Below, piece by piece: positions 55,963 through 64,000 of a DNA stretch of 64,000 nucleotides. The stretch's first letter is position 1, and each line of letters starts with the position of its first letter. This DNA comes from Clostridia bacterium (lineage in GTDB: Bacteria > Bacillota > Clostridia > Monoglobales > Monoglobaceae): assembly GCA_017456605.1 (NCBI GenBank), contig JAFTJA010000005.1:38273-102272 (forward strand), in the 5' to 3' direction. Both the position numbers and the translations under genes were made by a program. Under the pieces are notes generated by a model that saw only the letters and a program-made list of their open reading frames with translations, was not told the DNA's origin and did no database searches.

Positions 55963-57537
55963 TTAATTCTCGAGGATATGTTTTGCAATTTTTATTCCGT
56001 CGATTGCCGCGCTCATAATGCCTCCGGCGTAGCCTGCACCCTCGCCTGCAGGGAACAATCCCTGACAACTTATACTTTCAAAATTTTTATCTCTTATTAT
56101 CCTGAGTGGCGCTGAGGTTCTCATTTCCACTCCGGTGAGAATTGCACCTTCACCTAAGAAACCTTTCATCCGCTTGTCAAAATCAAGAAGACCTTCTTTC
56201 AGCGTGCTCGTAATAAATTCAGGTAAACATTCTTTCAAAGCAACAAACTCCGTTTCGCCGGTAAAAGACGGATTCACGCCATCAAAGCTTTGGGAAATCC
56301 GGTCTTTCATGAAATCCCGGGCAAGCTGCACAGGACCTTTTCCGTCAGCAATGTTATATGCCAAAGCTTCATATTTTCTTTGAAACTCCACGCCCGCAAG
56401 TGGCGAATCCCCATCAAAATCAGAGGGTCTCACGCTCACCACCAGCGCACTGTTTGAGTTATCTGCCATACGGCTGTGATTACTCATTCCGTTGACCACC
56501 AGGCAGCCATCCTCTGACGAAGCGTTCACAACCACACCGCCGGGACACATACAAAAGCTGTAACAGCTTCTGTCTTCACCGTTATACGCAAGTCTGTAAT
56601 CCGCAGTGGGCAAAACTTCACTGTCTGCCATATTTCCATACTGCGCGCGGTTTATAAATTCACGGCGATGTTCAATTCTGACACCTGCAGCAAAAGGCTT
56701 TTGCTCCATAGCAACACCCTTTCGACACAGCATTTCATAGGTATCACGACTGCTGTGGCCGATTGCAAGAATAAGTTTGTCACATTCAATTTCTGCACTG
56801 TCGGTAACAGCCGAAACAATGTGACCATTCTTTATTTTTATATCCGTCATTTGGGTTTCAAACAATACTTTGCCGCCAAATTCTTCGATTTTTTGTCTTA
56901 AATTTTTTACACAGATTTTCAAAATATCCGTGCCGATATGGGGTTTTGACTGATACAAAATCTCTTTGGGTGCACCGCAGCCAACAAACGTTTCAAGGAC
57001 AAATCTCTGCAGCGGGTCACCGATTCTTGTATTGAGCTTCCCGTCAGAAAACGTTCCTGCCCCGCCTTCTCCAAACTGAACATTTGTGTTTTTGTCCAAA
57101 GCTCCACCTTGCCAGAATTTGTCTATCAACATCCGCCGTTTGTCAACGTCTCCGCCACGTTCAAGAACTGTGACATCTGCTCCGCAATACGCAAGAACAT
57201 ATGCTGCAAACAAGCCGCACGGACCACTGCCGACAATCACTATTTTTTTGCGGGCAGTATTTTCGCCTTTCAACGAACTCATATCAAGCGGCACGGTGTC
57301 TTCAATGAAAGATATCGAGCTATCTGAAAAGCTCTCTTTGGCGTTGTCTATCCCCGCCATAACTGTATATTCAAAATGAATGTCCGACTTTCGTCTTGCG
57401 TCCAGAGATTTTTTATAAATTGTCATATCCAAAGGGGAAATCCCTTGCTGTTTCAAAACCGCCGAGGCTTTTTCAAACACTTCCGCCTCGGTATGTTTTA
57501 TGGGCATTGATATACCCCTGACAACAACTTTTTTCAA
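55963..57537 (-). CDS. FAD-dependent oxidoreductase (COG2509 type)
   Basis: 524 residues. An N-terminal accessory domain (about 1-90) precedes the FAD-binding motif VIVGSGPCGLFAAYVLA (about 100-116); the C-terminal FPAGEGAGYAGGIMSAA closes the FAD fold. The central part has the TNVQFGEGGAGTFSDGKLNT signature of this uncharacterised dehydrogenase family, common just upstream of cmk in Clostridia. Substrate unknown. The start is a TTG at 57537, seven bases after GGAGGGG. Confidence 0.85.
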   Translation of the reverse strand: MKKVVVRGISMPIKHTEAEVFEKASAVLKQQGISPLDMTIYKKSLDARRKSDIHFEYTVMAGIDNAKESFSDSSISFIEDTVPLDMSSLKGENTARKKIVIVGSGPCGLFAAYVLAYCGADVTVLERGGDVDKRRMLIDKFWQGGALDKNTNVQFGEGGAGTFSDGKLNTRIGDPLQRFVLETFVGCGAPKEILYQSKPHIGTDILKICVKNLRQKIEEFGGKVLFETQMTDIKIKNGHIVSAVTDSAEIECDKLILAIGHSSRDTYEMLCRKGVAMEQKPFAAGVRIEHRREFINRAQYGNMADSEVLPTADYRLAYNGEDRSCYSFCMCPGGVVVNASSEDGCLVVNGMSNHSRMADNSNSALVVSVRPSDFDGDSPLAGVEFQRKYEALAYNIADGKGPVQLARDFMKDRISQSFDGVNPSFTGETEFVALKECLPEFITSTLKEGLLDFDKRMKGFLGEGAILTGVEMRTSAPLRIIRDKNFESISCQGLFPAGEGAGYAGGIMSAAIDGIKIAKHILEN

Positions 57538-57555
57538 TGAAACCCCTCCGGATTT

Positions 57556-58500
57556 TTAATTTCGTTTTTCAGCCTTGACAGTAATTTCTGTTATGCCGTC
57601 GCGCATTGAAACACCCTCAGGTATCACAAGACCTACTGTCTGCATCCCCTCTTCTTTGAGTTTTGCCACATCAAGTCGTTCTACGAGAATTTCAGTGACA
57701 TTCTCCAGAACCCCATTTTCTGCATAAACAGTGACATTTGAGGGCTGCACAGACACCTTGTATTCCGACTTGATTGAAGAATCATCAACCACAACAGGCA
57801 CAGTCTTGATTTTGAAGACCGGACAGGTGATTTCAACAGAATCCATGCTCATCTCTACGCTGCTGTAAATGCTATCATTTTTATCTATTTTTTTGCCGTT
57901 TCCATCAACAAAATAAAGCTCTGCCTTGTCTTTGATTTCAGCACTTCTGCCGTCAAAATCAAGGGTTGCAGCCACGCCGCGGATTTTCTCAACAAGAGTT
58001 GACGCGCCTTTGAGGGTAACCGTCTTCACCGACGGCACGGGAGTTGTGGCAATATAGCCGTTTGCCACAGAGCTTGTGGTAACAACATCAACCGTTCTTT
58101 CAGCGGTGACAATTTTGTCAATCACAACAGATGCATTGTAGGGATTTTTGCTTACAATTTCATCATATTCATAAGGCACAGAAATGCTTATGGGAAGCGA
58201 AAATGTTCCAACCTTTGTCATATTGGCAAGGTCAACAGTTGCATAAACATTTTTATTGTCAATGCTGGCAATCTTTTTTCTGCTGCCGCGGATTTTCAGT
58301 TCAACACTTGCATCCGGGTCAGCAACAAGGCTGAGACCGCGTTCTTCAAGCATTGCCTGATTTTGATACCTGATGGGTATATCCCGAACAGTAATATCAA
58401 CCGACGGGTCAACAACCGCTATAATATAAAACCAGAGAAGCACAGCTATCACGAAGGAAACTACTTTTAACACAGAATCTTTTGCAAAAAATCCTTTCAC
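57556..58500 (-). CDS. cdaR: CdaR (YbbR-domain) regulator of diadenylate cyclase
   Basis: 314 residues. One N-terminal membrane helix (about 10-29) and three to four extracytoplasmic YbbR repeats, for example VKTVTLKGASTLVEKIRGV. CdaR binds CdaA and tunes c-di-AMP output. Its GTG start overlaps the cdaA stop by four bases (GTGA). In most Firmicutes glmM follows; here the FAD protein does. Confidence 0.9.
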   Translation of the reverse strand: MKGFFAKDSVLKVVSFVIAVLLWFYIIAVVDPSVDITVRDIPIRYQNQAMLEERGLSLVADPDASVELKIRGSRKKIASIDNKNVYATVDLANMTKVGTFSLPISISVPYEYDEIVSKNPYNASVVIDKIVTAERTVDVVTTSSVANGYIATTPVPSVKTVTLKGASTLVEKIRGVAATLDFDGRSAEIKDKAELYFVDGNGKKIDKNDSIYSSVEMSMDSVEITCPVFKIKTVPVVVDDSSIKSEYKVSVQPSNVTVYAENGVLENVTEILVERLDVAKLKEEGMQTVGLVIPEGVSMRDGITEITVKAEKRN

Positions 58501-59348
58501 TTTGTCTTCTCCTTCCTTACAAATATATTCTTTTTGATTTTGCCGTCTTTCTTTTTCAGGTCAAACAGCTTTTCGAGTTTTTTCTCCAAGCTTTCAGGAG
58601 AAAGATTCATATTCAGCTCGCCACCACAAGCGATAGAAATATTTCCCGTTTCTTCAGAAACGATAACAACCACCGCATCCGCTTCCTCTGACATACCAAG
58701 TCCTGCACGGTGTCTTGTGCCAAGCTCCTTGCTGACATTGGGGTTTTGTGAAAGAGGCAGGAAACAGCTTGCAGCTTCTATCTTGTTGTTCCTTATGATA
58801 ACCGCCCCGTCATGAAGAGGAGTTTTGGGTACAAAGATGTTAACCAAAAGTTCAGCAGAAACATCAGCGTTGAGAGTAATTCCCGTGCCAACTATATCAC
58901 CGATTTTTGTGTCACGTTCCATAACAATAAGCGCACCAATATGGCTTTTCGACATATTTATGCAGCTTTCCTTGACTTCCTTGATAACCCTCTCTTTTTC
59001 AACATCATCAGCACGTTCTTCAAAATTAAACCACTGACCGAGAGTTCTCTGACCAAGCTGTTCAAGAGCACGTCGAAGCTCCGGCTGGAAAACAATCAAT
59101 ATGGCAATCAAACCCAGCTGCATAGCATTGCTGAGCAGATAATGAACAGTATGTAATCTCACAAACTGACTGACCTGCATAACCACAATAAGAACAATTA
59201 CACCCTTGAGAAGCTGAACTGTTCTGGTATCACGGATAAATTTGAGCACTTTATAAATAATAAACGTAACAATAAAAATGTCAATAAAGTCTGTTATTCT
59301 TAGAAGCGACAACTGATTGATAAGTGATTCATAAAAGCCGTCAAACAC
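58497..59348 (-). CDS. cdaA: Diadenylate cyclase CdaA
   Basis: 283 residues. It makes c-di-AMP from ATP, a messenger for potassium, osmolyte and wall homeostasis. Three N-terminal membrane helices (about 20-90), then the DAC domain with DGA (180-182) and RHR (212-214) catalytic motifs. The start is GTG 59348, ten bases after AGGAGG. It begins 45 nt after proS and is followed by cdaR. Confidence 0.95.
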   Translation of the reverse strand: MFDGFYESLINQLSLLRITDFIDIFIVTFIIYKVLKFIRDTRTVQLLKGVIVLIVVMQVSQFVRLHTVHYLLSNAMQLGLIAILIVFQPELRRALEQLGQRTLGQWFNFEERADDVEKERVIKEVKESCINMSKSHIGALIVMERDTKIGDIVGTGITLNADVSAELLVNIFVPKTPLHDGAVIIRNNKIEAASCFLPLSQNPNVSKELGTRHRAGLGMSEEADAVVVIVSEETGNISIACGGELNMNLSPESLEKKLEKLFDLKKKDGKIKKNIFVRKEKTK

Positions 59349-59392
59349 TTTTCTCTTTCCTCCTTAAAATATTTTTCGCATCAGGATGTGCA

Positions 59393-60832
59393 TCAATATG
59401 CCTTGCCCCAGTAAACCATTTTCTTTGCAGGCTTTCCGCAGCATACGCATTTGTCAGAAAGCTGTTCCTGCTCGAAAGGCATACAGCGTGATGTAGCCGA
59501 AGTGTCCTCTTTTATCCTGATTTCACATTCCTCATTGCCGCACCACATAGCCTTGACAAAACCGCCTTTGGTTTCGACGATTTCTTTGAATTCGTCATAG
59601 CTCAAAGCAACAGAGGTCTTCTCCTCACGGTTTTTGAGTGCCGCATCAAGCATCTCCTGCTGAATCTTATCCAAAAGCTTTCCAACTTCTTCTTCGAGAT
59701 TATCAAGAGAAACAAAAACCTTTTCTCTTGTTGTTCTGCTCACAAGCACCGCCTGGTTGTTTTCAATGTCTTTGGGTCCGATTTCAATTCTTACGGGAAC
59801 ACCTTTCATTTCATATTCGCTGAACTTCCAACCCGGAGATTTATCACTTGAATCAAGCTTAATCCTGAACTTCTGACTGAGTCTATCTCTCAGCTCTTCA
59901 GCCTTTTCAAGCACGCCTTCTTTGTGCTGTGCAATAGGAATAATAACTGCTTGAACCGGTGCAATACGCGGCGGAAGCTTGAGTCCCGCATCGTCACCGT
60001 GTACCATAATAATAGCACCAATCAAGCGAGTAGTCATACCCCACGAAGTCTGGTGAACATAATGAAGTTCATTATCTTCACCGGTATACTGAATTCCAAA
60101 AGCCTGTGCAAAACCGTCACCAAAGTTGTGGCTTGTGCCTGACTGAAGCGCCTTGCCGTCATGCATAAGGCTCTCGATTGTGTATGTCGCCTTGGCACCT
60201 GCAAACTTTTCTTTGTCGGTTTTTCTGCCTTTTACAACGGGAATTGCAAGCTCCTGTTCACAAAAATCTGCATAGACATTAAGCATACGAAGCGTTTCTG
60301 CTTCTGCTTCTTCAGCTGTTGCATGAGCCGTATGACCCTCCTGCCACAAAAACTCCATTGTTCTGAGAAAAGGTCTTGTTGTCTTTTCCCATCTAACCAC
60401 GTTGCACCATTGATTGTAAAGTTTTGGAAGGTCGCGGTATGAATGAATAATGTTTGCATAATGGTCACAAAAAAGAGTTTCTGATGTAGGTCTCACGCAA
60501 AGTCTCTCTTCAAGCTTTTCAGCACCGCCATGAGTAACCCAAGCAACCTCAGGAGAAAAACCCTCAACGTGGTCTTTCTCTTTCTGCAAAAGGCTTTCAG
60601 GGATAAACATCGGCATATAAACATTTTCGTGTCCTGTTTCCTTGAAACGTCTGTCAAGCTCCTTTTGGATATTTTCCCAGATGGCATAGCCATAAGGCTG
60701 AATAACCATGCATCCCCTGATGCCTGAATAATCAACCAGCTTTGCCTTTTTCACAATATCAGTATACCACTGCGCAAAATCCTCACTCATAGAGGTGATT
60801 TCTTCCACTAATTTTTTTTCGTCTTTAGCCAA
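59393..60832 (-). CDS. proS: Prolyl-tRNA synthetase (type 3, archaeal/eukaryotic-like)
   Basis: 479 residues, the short form without the bacterial editing insertion. Class II motifs are present ([24 protein letters not shown] region near 45, [20 protein letters not shown] near 115, [10 protein letters not shown]). The C-terminal extension ends in a zinc-type set of cysteines (CGNEEC, CVCC) and a conserved terminal tyrosine. TTG start at 60832, with GAAGGG ten bases upstream. First gene of the long run to ispH/S1. Confidence 0.94.
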   Translation of the reverse strand: MAKDEKKLVEEITSMSEDFAQWYTDIVKKAKLVDYSGIRGCMVIQPYGYAIWENIQKELDRRFKETGHENVYMPMFIPESLLQKEKDHVEGFSPEVAWVTHGGAEKLEERLCVRPTSETLFCDHYANIIHSYRDLPKLYNQWCNVVRWEKTTRPFLRTMEFLWQEGHTAHATAEEAEAETLRMLNVYADFCEQELAIPVVKGRKTDKEKFAGAKATYTIESLMHDGKALQSGTSHNFGDGFAQAFGIQYTGEDNELHYVHQTSWGMTTRLIGAIIMVHGDDAGLKLPPRIAPVQAVIIPIAQHKEGVLEKAEELRDRLSQKFRIKLDSSDKSPGWKFSEYEMKGVPVRIEIGPKDIENNQAVLVSRTTREKVFVSLDNLEEEVGKLLDKIQQEMLDAALKNREEKTSVALSYDEFKEIVETKGGFVKAMWCGNEECEIRIKEDTSATSRCMPFEQEQLSDKCVCCGKPAKKMVYWGKAY

Positions 60833-60935
60833 AATTTACATTCCCTTCAAAATAATTTATAGACAAAAACGCCCTTTATGTACGCAATTTTCACATCAAA
60901 CCGACATACAAGCATAATTATACATTCTTCTTTTT

Positions 60936-60964
60936 AGTATAAAGGAATTTATCTTGTGTGTCAA
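60936..60964 (-). promoter_or_regulatory. SigA-type promoter for the proS operon
   Basis: TTGACA (60964-60959), 17 bp, TATACT (60941-60936) on the minus strand. The leader is about 100 nt; no T-box is apparent. Confidence 0.85.
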
Positions 60965-61010
60965 GGGTTTGAAAAAGATTTTTTGATGGATTTTAAAGGT
61001 TTTTGAAAAC

Positions 61011-61039
61011 AAAAAAGCAGTTCATTTTTGAACTGCTTT
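61011..61039 (-). terminator. Terminator after copA
   Basis: A perfect 11-bp stem (61014-61024 with 61029-61039) with a TTTT loop, followed on the minus strand by six T. Confidence 0.88.
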
Positions 61040-61052
61040 CCTATCCCATTAT

Positions 61053-61262
61053 TTAATCAATATCAGTAACTTTGTATCCCTTTTCCTCAATGGCATTTTT
61101 CAAAATGTCATTGTCAAGCTTCCCACTCAACTCAACAACAGCTGTTCCGTCTTTGTGACTTACCTCGGCTTTTATTACACCCTGAATTCCCTCAAGCGTA
61201 TTTTTAACATTTGCCTCGCAATGCGGACACATCATACCTTCAATCTTAATAGTTTTTTTCAT
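61053..61262 (-). other. Possible internal start giving a stand-alone CopZ-like protein
   Basis: An in-frame ATG at 61262 begins the 69-residue heavy-metal domain. AAGGAG (61277-61272) lies nine bases upstream, inside the copA reading frame. Separate translation would yield a complete CopZ-sized chaperone with the MxCxxC motif. Confidence 0.5.
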
Positions 61263-63527
61263 AATCTTTTTCTCCTTTTCTTTTTGTCTTTTCCCATAAA
61301 CTTTCACAAAATTAAGTCTGAGTGCATTTGAAACAACCGAGAAGCTGGAAAGGCTCATTGCCGCAGCCCCGAACATAGGATTCAGTTCCCATCCCAGCAA
61401 GCCAATAAACGCTCCAGCAGCAAGAGGAATGCCCACAACGTTATAAACAAATGCCCAGAACAGATTTTCATATATATTTTTGAGTGTAGCTCGACTGAGC
61501 CGCACTGCCGCTGCCACATCGCGTATGCTACTCTTCATCAAAACAACATCTGCCGCATCAATAGCAACGTCCGAACCTGCACCAATCGCCACACCTACAT
61601 TTGCAGTTGCCAATGCAGGTGCATCGTTTATTCCGTCACCAACCATAGCAACCTTACCTTTTTTCATCAGCTCATAAACCGCGTCACTCTTACCCCCGGG
61701 CAAAACTCCGGCAATCACATTGTCAATGCCCGCCTGTGCTGCAATAGCCTTTGCCGTTTTTTCATTATCTCCGGTAATCATCACTACCTTGATATCAAGT
61801 TTTTTCAGTTCATCAACTGCCACTGCACTGTCCTCTTTGATGGTGTCCGCAACAGCAATAATCCCAATCAGCGACTGGTTTTGGCAAAACAAAAGCGGAG
61901 TCTTGCCCTCCATTGAAAGCTGCATTGCTATTTCTTCTGCAGCGTTATCAACCTCAACCATAGATTTTACAAATCTCAGGCTTCCGGCAAGCATCTTAGC
62001 ACCTGAAATTTCAGCAACAACACCATTCCCCAAAAGAGCTTCAAAATTTTCTGCGACTCCTGTCTGTATTCCCGCATCTTCAGCCTTTTCAACAACAGCT
62101 CTTGCCAGCGGGTGCTCACTTTTCATTTCAAGGGTTGCGGCAAGCGTCAAGAATTCTCTTTCATCAATTTCAGATGTGAGAATAACATCCGTCACCTTTG
62201 GCTCACCCTTGGTTACTGTTCCGGTTTTATCCAGTGCCACAATTTTTATTTTACCCATTTCTTCAAGTGCCGCAGCTGTTTTAAAAAGAATTCCGTTCTT
62301 GGCACCCACGCCGCTGCCTACCATAACAGCAACAGGCGTCGCAAGTCCTAAAGCACAAGGACAGCTTATAACAAGCACAGAAATCCCTCTTGCAATTGCA
62401 AAACCAAAATCTGCACCGCTCAACATCCAGATAAGAAATGTAATCACTGCAATCCCCATAACCACCGGCACAAAAACACCCGAAACCTTGTCCGCAGCTT
62501 TTGAGACCGGCGCTTTTGTTGCAGCGGTGTCGCCAACCATCTTTATTATTTGAGAAAGCGTCGTGTCTTCTGCAACACGGATTGCCTGACATTTTATAAA
62601 ACCAAGTCTGTTTATGGTTGCGCCGGTGACGCTGTCACCCTCTGCTTTGTCAACAGGAATACTCTCACCGGTAATGGCAGATTCATCAACCGTGGTGTTT
62701 CCCTCAACAACAATTCCGTCTGCCGGAATACTTTCACCGGGTCTCACAACAAATATGTCACCGACAAGCAGATTTTCTGCCGGAATTAAGACTTCCCTGC
62801 CATCACGAATTACAGTAGCCGTTTTCGGTGCCAAATCCATAAGTCCACGAAGTGCATCTGCGGTTTTGCCCTTAGAACGTGTTTCAAGAAACTTTCCTAC
62901 AGTAATAAGTGCAAGTATCATCGCCGCCGACTCAAAATAAAGCTCGTGCATATATCTGTGCATAACCGCATGGTCATTAACCATTGTCATAGCCAAAAGT
63001 GCATAAACACTATATCCAAACGCCGCACTCGCCCCAAGCGCCACCAAAGTATCCATATTTGGAGCACGCTTTATGAGGGCACTAAAACCGCTAATAAAAA
63101 ACTTTTGATTTATAACCATAACAAAAGCCGTCAAAAGCAGCTGCACAAGGCCTATGGCAATATAATTTTCTGCCAAAAATCCCGGTAACGGCCAACCCCA
63201 CATAATCGCACCCATAGAGACATACATAAGCACCGTAAGAAAGCCCAGCGATGAAAAAAGGCGTCGTTTGAGTGCCCTTATTTCGTTCTCTGCAAAAATG
63301 TCATTTTTTTCTGATTTGTCGGGTTTTTTATCAGCATTTTCCGCACCATAACCCGCAGCCGTCACCGCCGCAATTACAGAGCTTTCATCTGCCGTTCCCT
63401 CAACAATCATTGAATTTGTAAGCAAATTTACGCTGCAGCTTTCAACACCCTCAACTGCAGAAACAGCCTTTTCCACCCGGGCACTACAAGCCGCACAACT
63501 CATTCCTTTTACACTGTATTTTTTCAA
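61053..63527 (-). CDS. copA: Copper-exporting P-type ATPase with C-terminal CopZ-like domain
   Basis: 824 residues from a TTG at 63527, with AAAGGA nine bases upstream (the ATG at 63536 overlaps that box). The N-terminal metal-binding domain has GMSCAAC (C11, C14). The pump core has the CPC ion motif (389-391), DKTGT (D433), the HP motif and GDGINDAPALA. After the last helix a lysine-rich linker (KRQKEKEKK) leads to a second heavy-metal domain of 69 residues with MMCPHC. It exports Cu+. A C-terminal metal-binding domain is unusual for CopA and resembles the chaperone CopZ. Confidence 0.93.
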   Translation of the reverse strand: MKKYSVKGMSCAACSARVEKAVSAVEGVESCSVNLLTNSMIVEGTADESSVIAAVTAAGYGAENADKKPDKSEKNDIFAENEIRALKRRLFSSLGFLTVLMYVSMGAIMWGWPLPGFLAENYIAIGLVQLLLTAFVMVINQKFFISGFSALIKRAPNMDTLVALGASAAFGYSVYALLAMTMVNDHAVMHRYMHELYFESAAMILALITVGKFLETRSKGKTADALRGLMDLAPKTATVIRDGREVLIPAENLLVGDIFVVRPGESIPADGIVVEGNTTVDESAITGESIPVDKAEGDSVTGATINRLGFIKCQAIRVAEDTTLSQIIKMVGDTAATKAPVSKAADKVSGVFVPVVMGIAVITFLIWMLSGADFGFAIARGISVLVISCPCALGLATPVAVMVGSGVGAKNGILFKTAAALEEMGKIKIVALDKTGTVTKGEPKVTDVILTSEIDEREFLTLAATLEMKSEHPLARAVVEKAEDAGIQTGVAENFEALLGNGVVAEISGAKMLAGSLRFVKSMVEVDNAAEEIAMQLSMEGKTPLLFCQNQSLIGIIAVADTIKEDSAVAVDELKKLDIKVVMITGDNEKTAKAIAAQAGIDNVIAGVLPGGKSDAVYELMKKGKVAMVGDGINDAPALATANVGVAIGAGSDVAIDAADVVLMKSSIRDVAAAVRLSRATLKNIYENLFWAFVYNVVGIPLAAGAFIGLLGWELNPMFGAAAMSLSSFSVVSNALRLNFVKVYGKRQKEKEKKIMKKTIKIEGMMCPHCEANVKNTLEGIQGVIKAEVSHKDGTAVVELSGKLDNDILKNAIEEKGYKVTDID

Positions 63528-63576
63528 GTTTATCATTCCTTTAGCTCAATTGGTTTGTCTGGACTAACTCGGCAAT

Positions 63577-63605
63577 ATTATATAACTATTTTTCCCAAAA
63601 GTCAA
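63577..63605 (-). promoter_or_regulatory. SigA-type promoter for copA
   Basis: TTGACT (63605-63600), 17 bp, TATAAT (63582-63577) on the minus strand. I see no CopY-type TACAnnTGTA box and no clear CsoR palindrome near it. Confidence 0.78.
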
Positions 63606-63711
63606 GTCAGCTTTGTGAGTGTTATACTTTTTCAACCTTTTCAAAATGCTTGTTTATATCGTCAATCCAAAATTTAAGTTCCAAATTTTTAAAATTTTTT
63701 CAAAAAAGCTC
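63606..63711. other. AT-rich intergenic stretch
   Basis: Part of the 473-bp gene-free end of the window (63528-64000). I see nothing recognisable here between the copA promoter and the promoter of the tRNA-like units. Confidence 0.5.
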
Positions 63712-63740
63712 TTGCAGTCTCACAAAAATTATGTTATTAT
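63712..63740 (+). promoter_or_regulatory. SigA-type promoter upstream of the tRNA-Leu-like unit
   Basis: TTGCAG (63712-63717), 17 bp, TATTAT (63735-63740). The expected start of transcription is about seven bases before the tRNA-like 5' end, the usual layout of a tRNA gene. Confidence 0.65.
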
Positions 63741-63753
63741 GTATGGGTTACTT

Positions 63754-63835
63754 GCGGATATGGCGGAATTGGCAGACGCGCATGGTTCAGGCTACGCCAC
63801 CTCGGTGATTAAATAGCTTAAACCGGATTTATCCG
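63754..63835 (+). tRNA. tRNA-Leu-like unit 1 (CAG), aberrant 3' half
   Basis: The first 38 bases read as the 5' half of a tRNA-Leu: acceptor strand GCGGATA, T8, the D-arm GGCGGAATTGGCAGACGC, the 5' anticodon strand CATGG and loop TTCAGG with anticodon CAG. Six bases at the 3' end (TATCCG) can pair with the acceptor strand, and the total of about 83 nt suits a class II tRNA. The 3' anticodon strand (expected CCATG) and a normal T-arm are missing and no CCA follows. It is therefore a degenerate tRNA, an interrupted tRNA, or a tRNA-like RNA. Confidence 0.4.
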
Positions 63836-63918
63836 TTTAATATGTGAGTATTAAGCTCTTTTGCTCCTCCTCGGGGTTACCTCTCCCGTGTAAAAATTAA
63901 GGGGTTAAAACTAAATAT

Positions 63919-64000
63919 GCGGATATGGCGGAATTGGCAGACGCGCATGGTTCAGGCTACGCCACCTCGGTGATTAAATAGGTTAAACCGGATTTATCCG
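63919..64000 (+). tRNA. tRNA-Leu-like unit 2 (CAG), cut by the window edge
   Basis: A second copy of the unit, 165 bp downstream, identical over 82 bases except one change (C at 63817, G at 63982). It carries the same abnormal 3' half, so the abnormality is not a chance error in one copy. The sequence ends exactly where the last acceptor base and CCA would be, so its completeness cannot be judged. Confidence 0.4.

Larger units (their letters stand above)
63753..64000 (+). repeat. Tandem direct repeat, 165-bp period
   Basis: Two copies of an 83-bp segment (63753-63835 and 63918-64000) with one mismatch, separated by 82 bp of unrelated sequence that contains a 7-bp inverted repeat (AGCTTAA near 63815, TTAAGCT near 63850) and a G/C-rich hairpin near 63870-63890. 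More copies could follow to the right. Confidence 0.85.

Noticed and set aside
61720..62553. Plus-strand ORF of 277 codons opposite copA
   Set aside because: Serine/isoleucine-rich shadow of a clear P-type ATPase frame; no ribosome binding site, no family similarity.
63619..63816. A 65-codon ORF ending in MAELADAHGSGYATSVIK
   Set aside because: Its second half is the tRNA-Leu-like unit read as protein; the phrase MAELAD is a well-known artefact of translating tRNA-Leu. No ribosome binding site.
63868..63900. CGGGG-TTACCTC-TCCCG as the T-arm of the interrupted tRNA-Leu
   Set aside because: Stem and loop sizes fit, but the loop lacks the TTC and the following seven bases do not pair with the acceptor strand GCGGATA.

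Overview
The window looks like a chromosomal segment of an anaerobic, low-GC, Gram-positive Clostridia member. I cannot place it below class. The evidence is consensus SigA-type promoters (TTGACA, 17 bp, TATAAT), strong AGGAGG ribosome binding sites, frequent TTG/GTG starts, a fused IspH/ribosomal S1 protein, a V-type (Ntp) ATPase, an S-layer-anchored protein, and sporulation-type families (BofA-like, SpoIID-like, RicT/YaaT, DacF-like). I see no insertion sequence, prophage, CRISPR array or rRNA.

Layout. 1-2100 (+): the end of a membrane acyltransferase and a D,D-carboxypeptidase. 2149-7437 (-): an NhaC-family antiporter with an unusual cysteine motif, then asd-dapA-dapB plus an ECF-type S component. 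7615-14846 (+): a SpoIID-domain protein, then queA-tgt-yajC-(membrane protein)-secD-secF. 14896-16950 (-): a secreted YcdB/SLH protein. 17218-19226 (+): uracil permease and upp. 19327-22249 (-): a small membrane protein, a PutP-like symporter, a TetR regulator and tRNA-Lys. 22415-31160 (-): a nine-gene V-ATPase operon in the Enterococcus ntp order F-I-K-E-C-G-A-B-D. 31365-36756 (+): an SbcD/YhaN pair, a radical SAM protein, a DUF2156 protein and a BofA-like protein. 36807-44048 (-): smc-ftsY-UPF0182. 44265-47537 (-): glyS-holB-ricT. 47781-49424 (+): a short ComEC. 49508-60832 (-): a long collinear run proS-cdaA-cdaR-FAD protein-ychF-90 aa protein-cmk-plsC-ispH/S1-murD. 61053-63527 (-): a copper ATPase carrying a CopZ-like C-terminal domain. 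63753-64000 (+): two tandem tRNA-Leu-like units.

How it fits together. The genes are mostly housekeeping: cell wall and lysine/diaminopimelate supply, tRNA modification, protein export, nucleotide salvage, chromosome segregation and membrane-protein targeting, c-di-AMP signalling and translation. Sodium is a recurring theme: an NhaC antiporter, a PutP-type symporter, and a V-ATPase whose rotor subunit carries all five residues that bind Na+ in the Enterococcus hirae enzyme.

The least ordinary items are the tandem tRNA-Leu-like repeat at the right edge with its own consensus promoter, a CopA-CopZ fusion that keeps a ribosome binding site and ATG in front of the CopZ part, a DnaJ-like CxxCxGxG motif at the head of an Na+/H+ antiporter, a 50-bp palindrome touching the putP promoter, and a hairpin that would hide the ribosome binding site of the gene after yajC.
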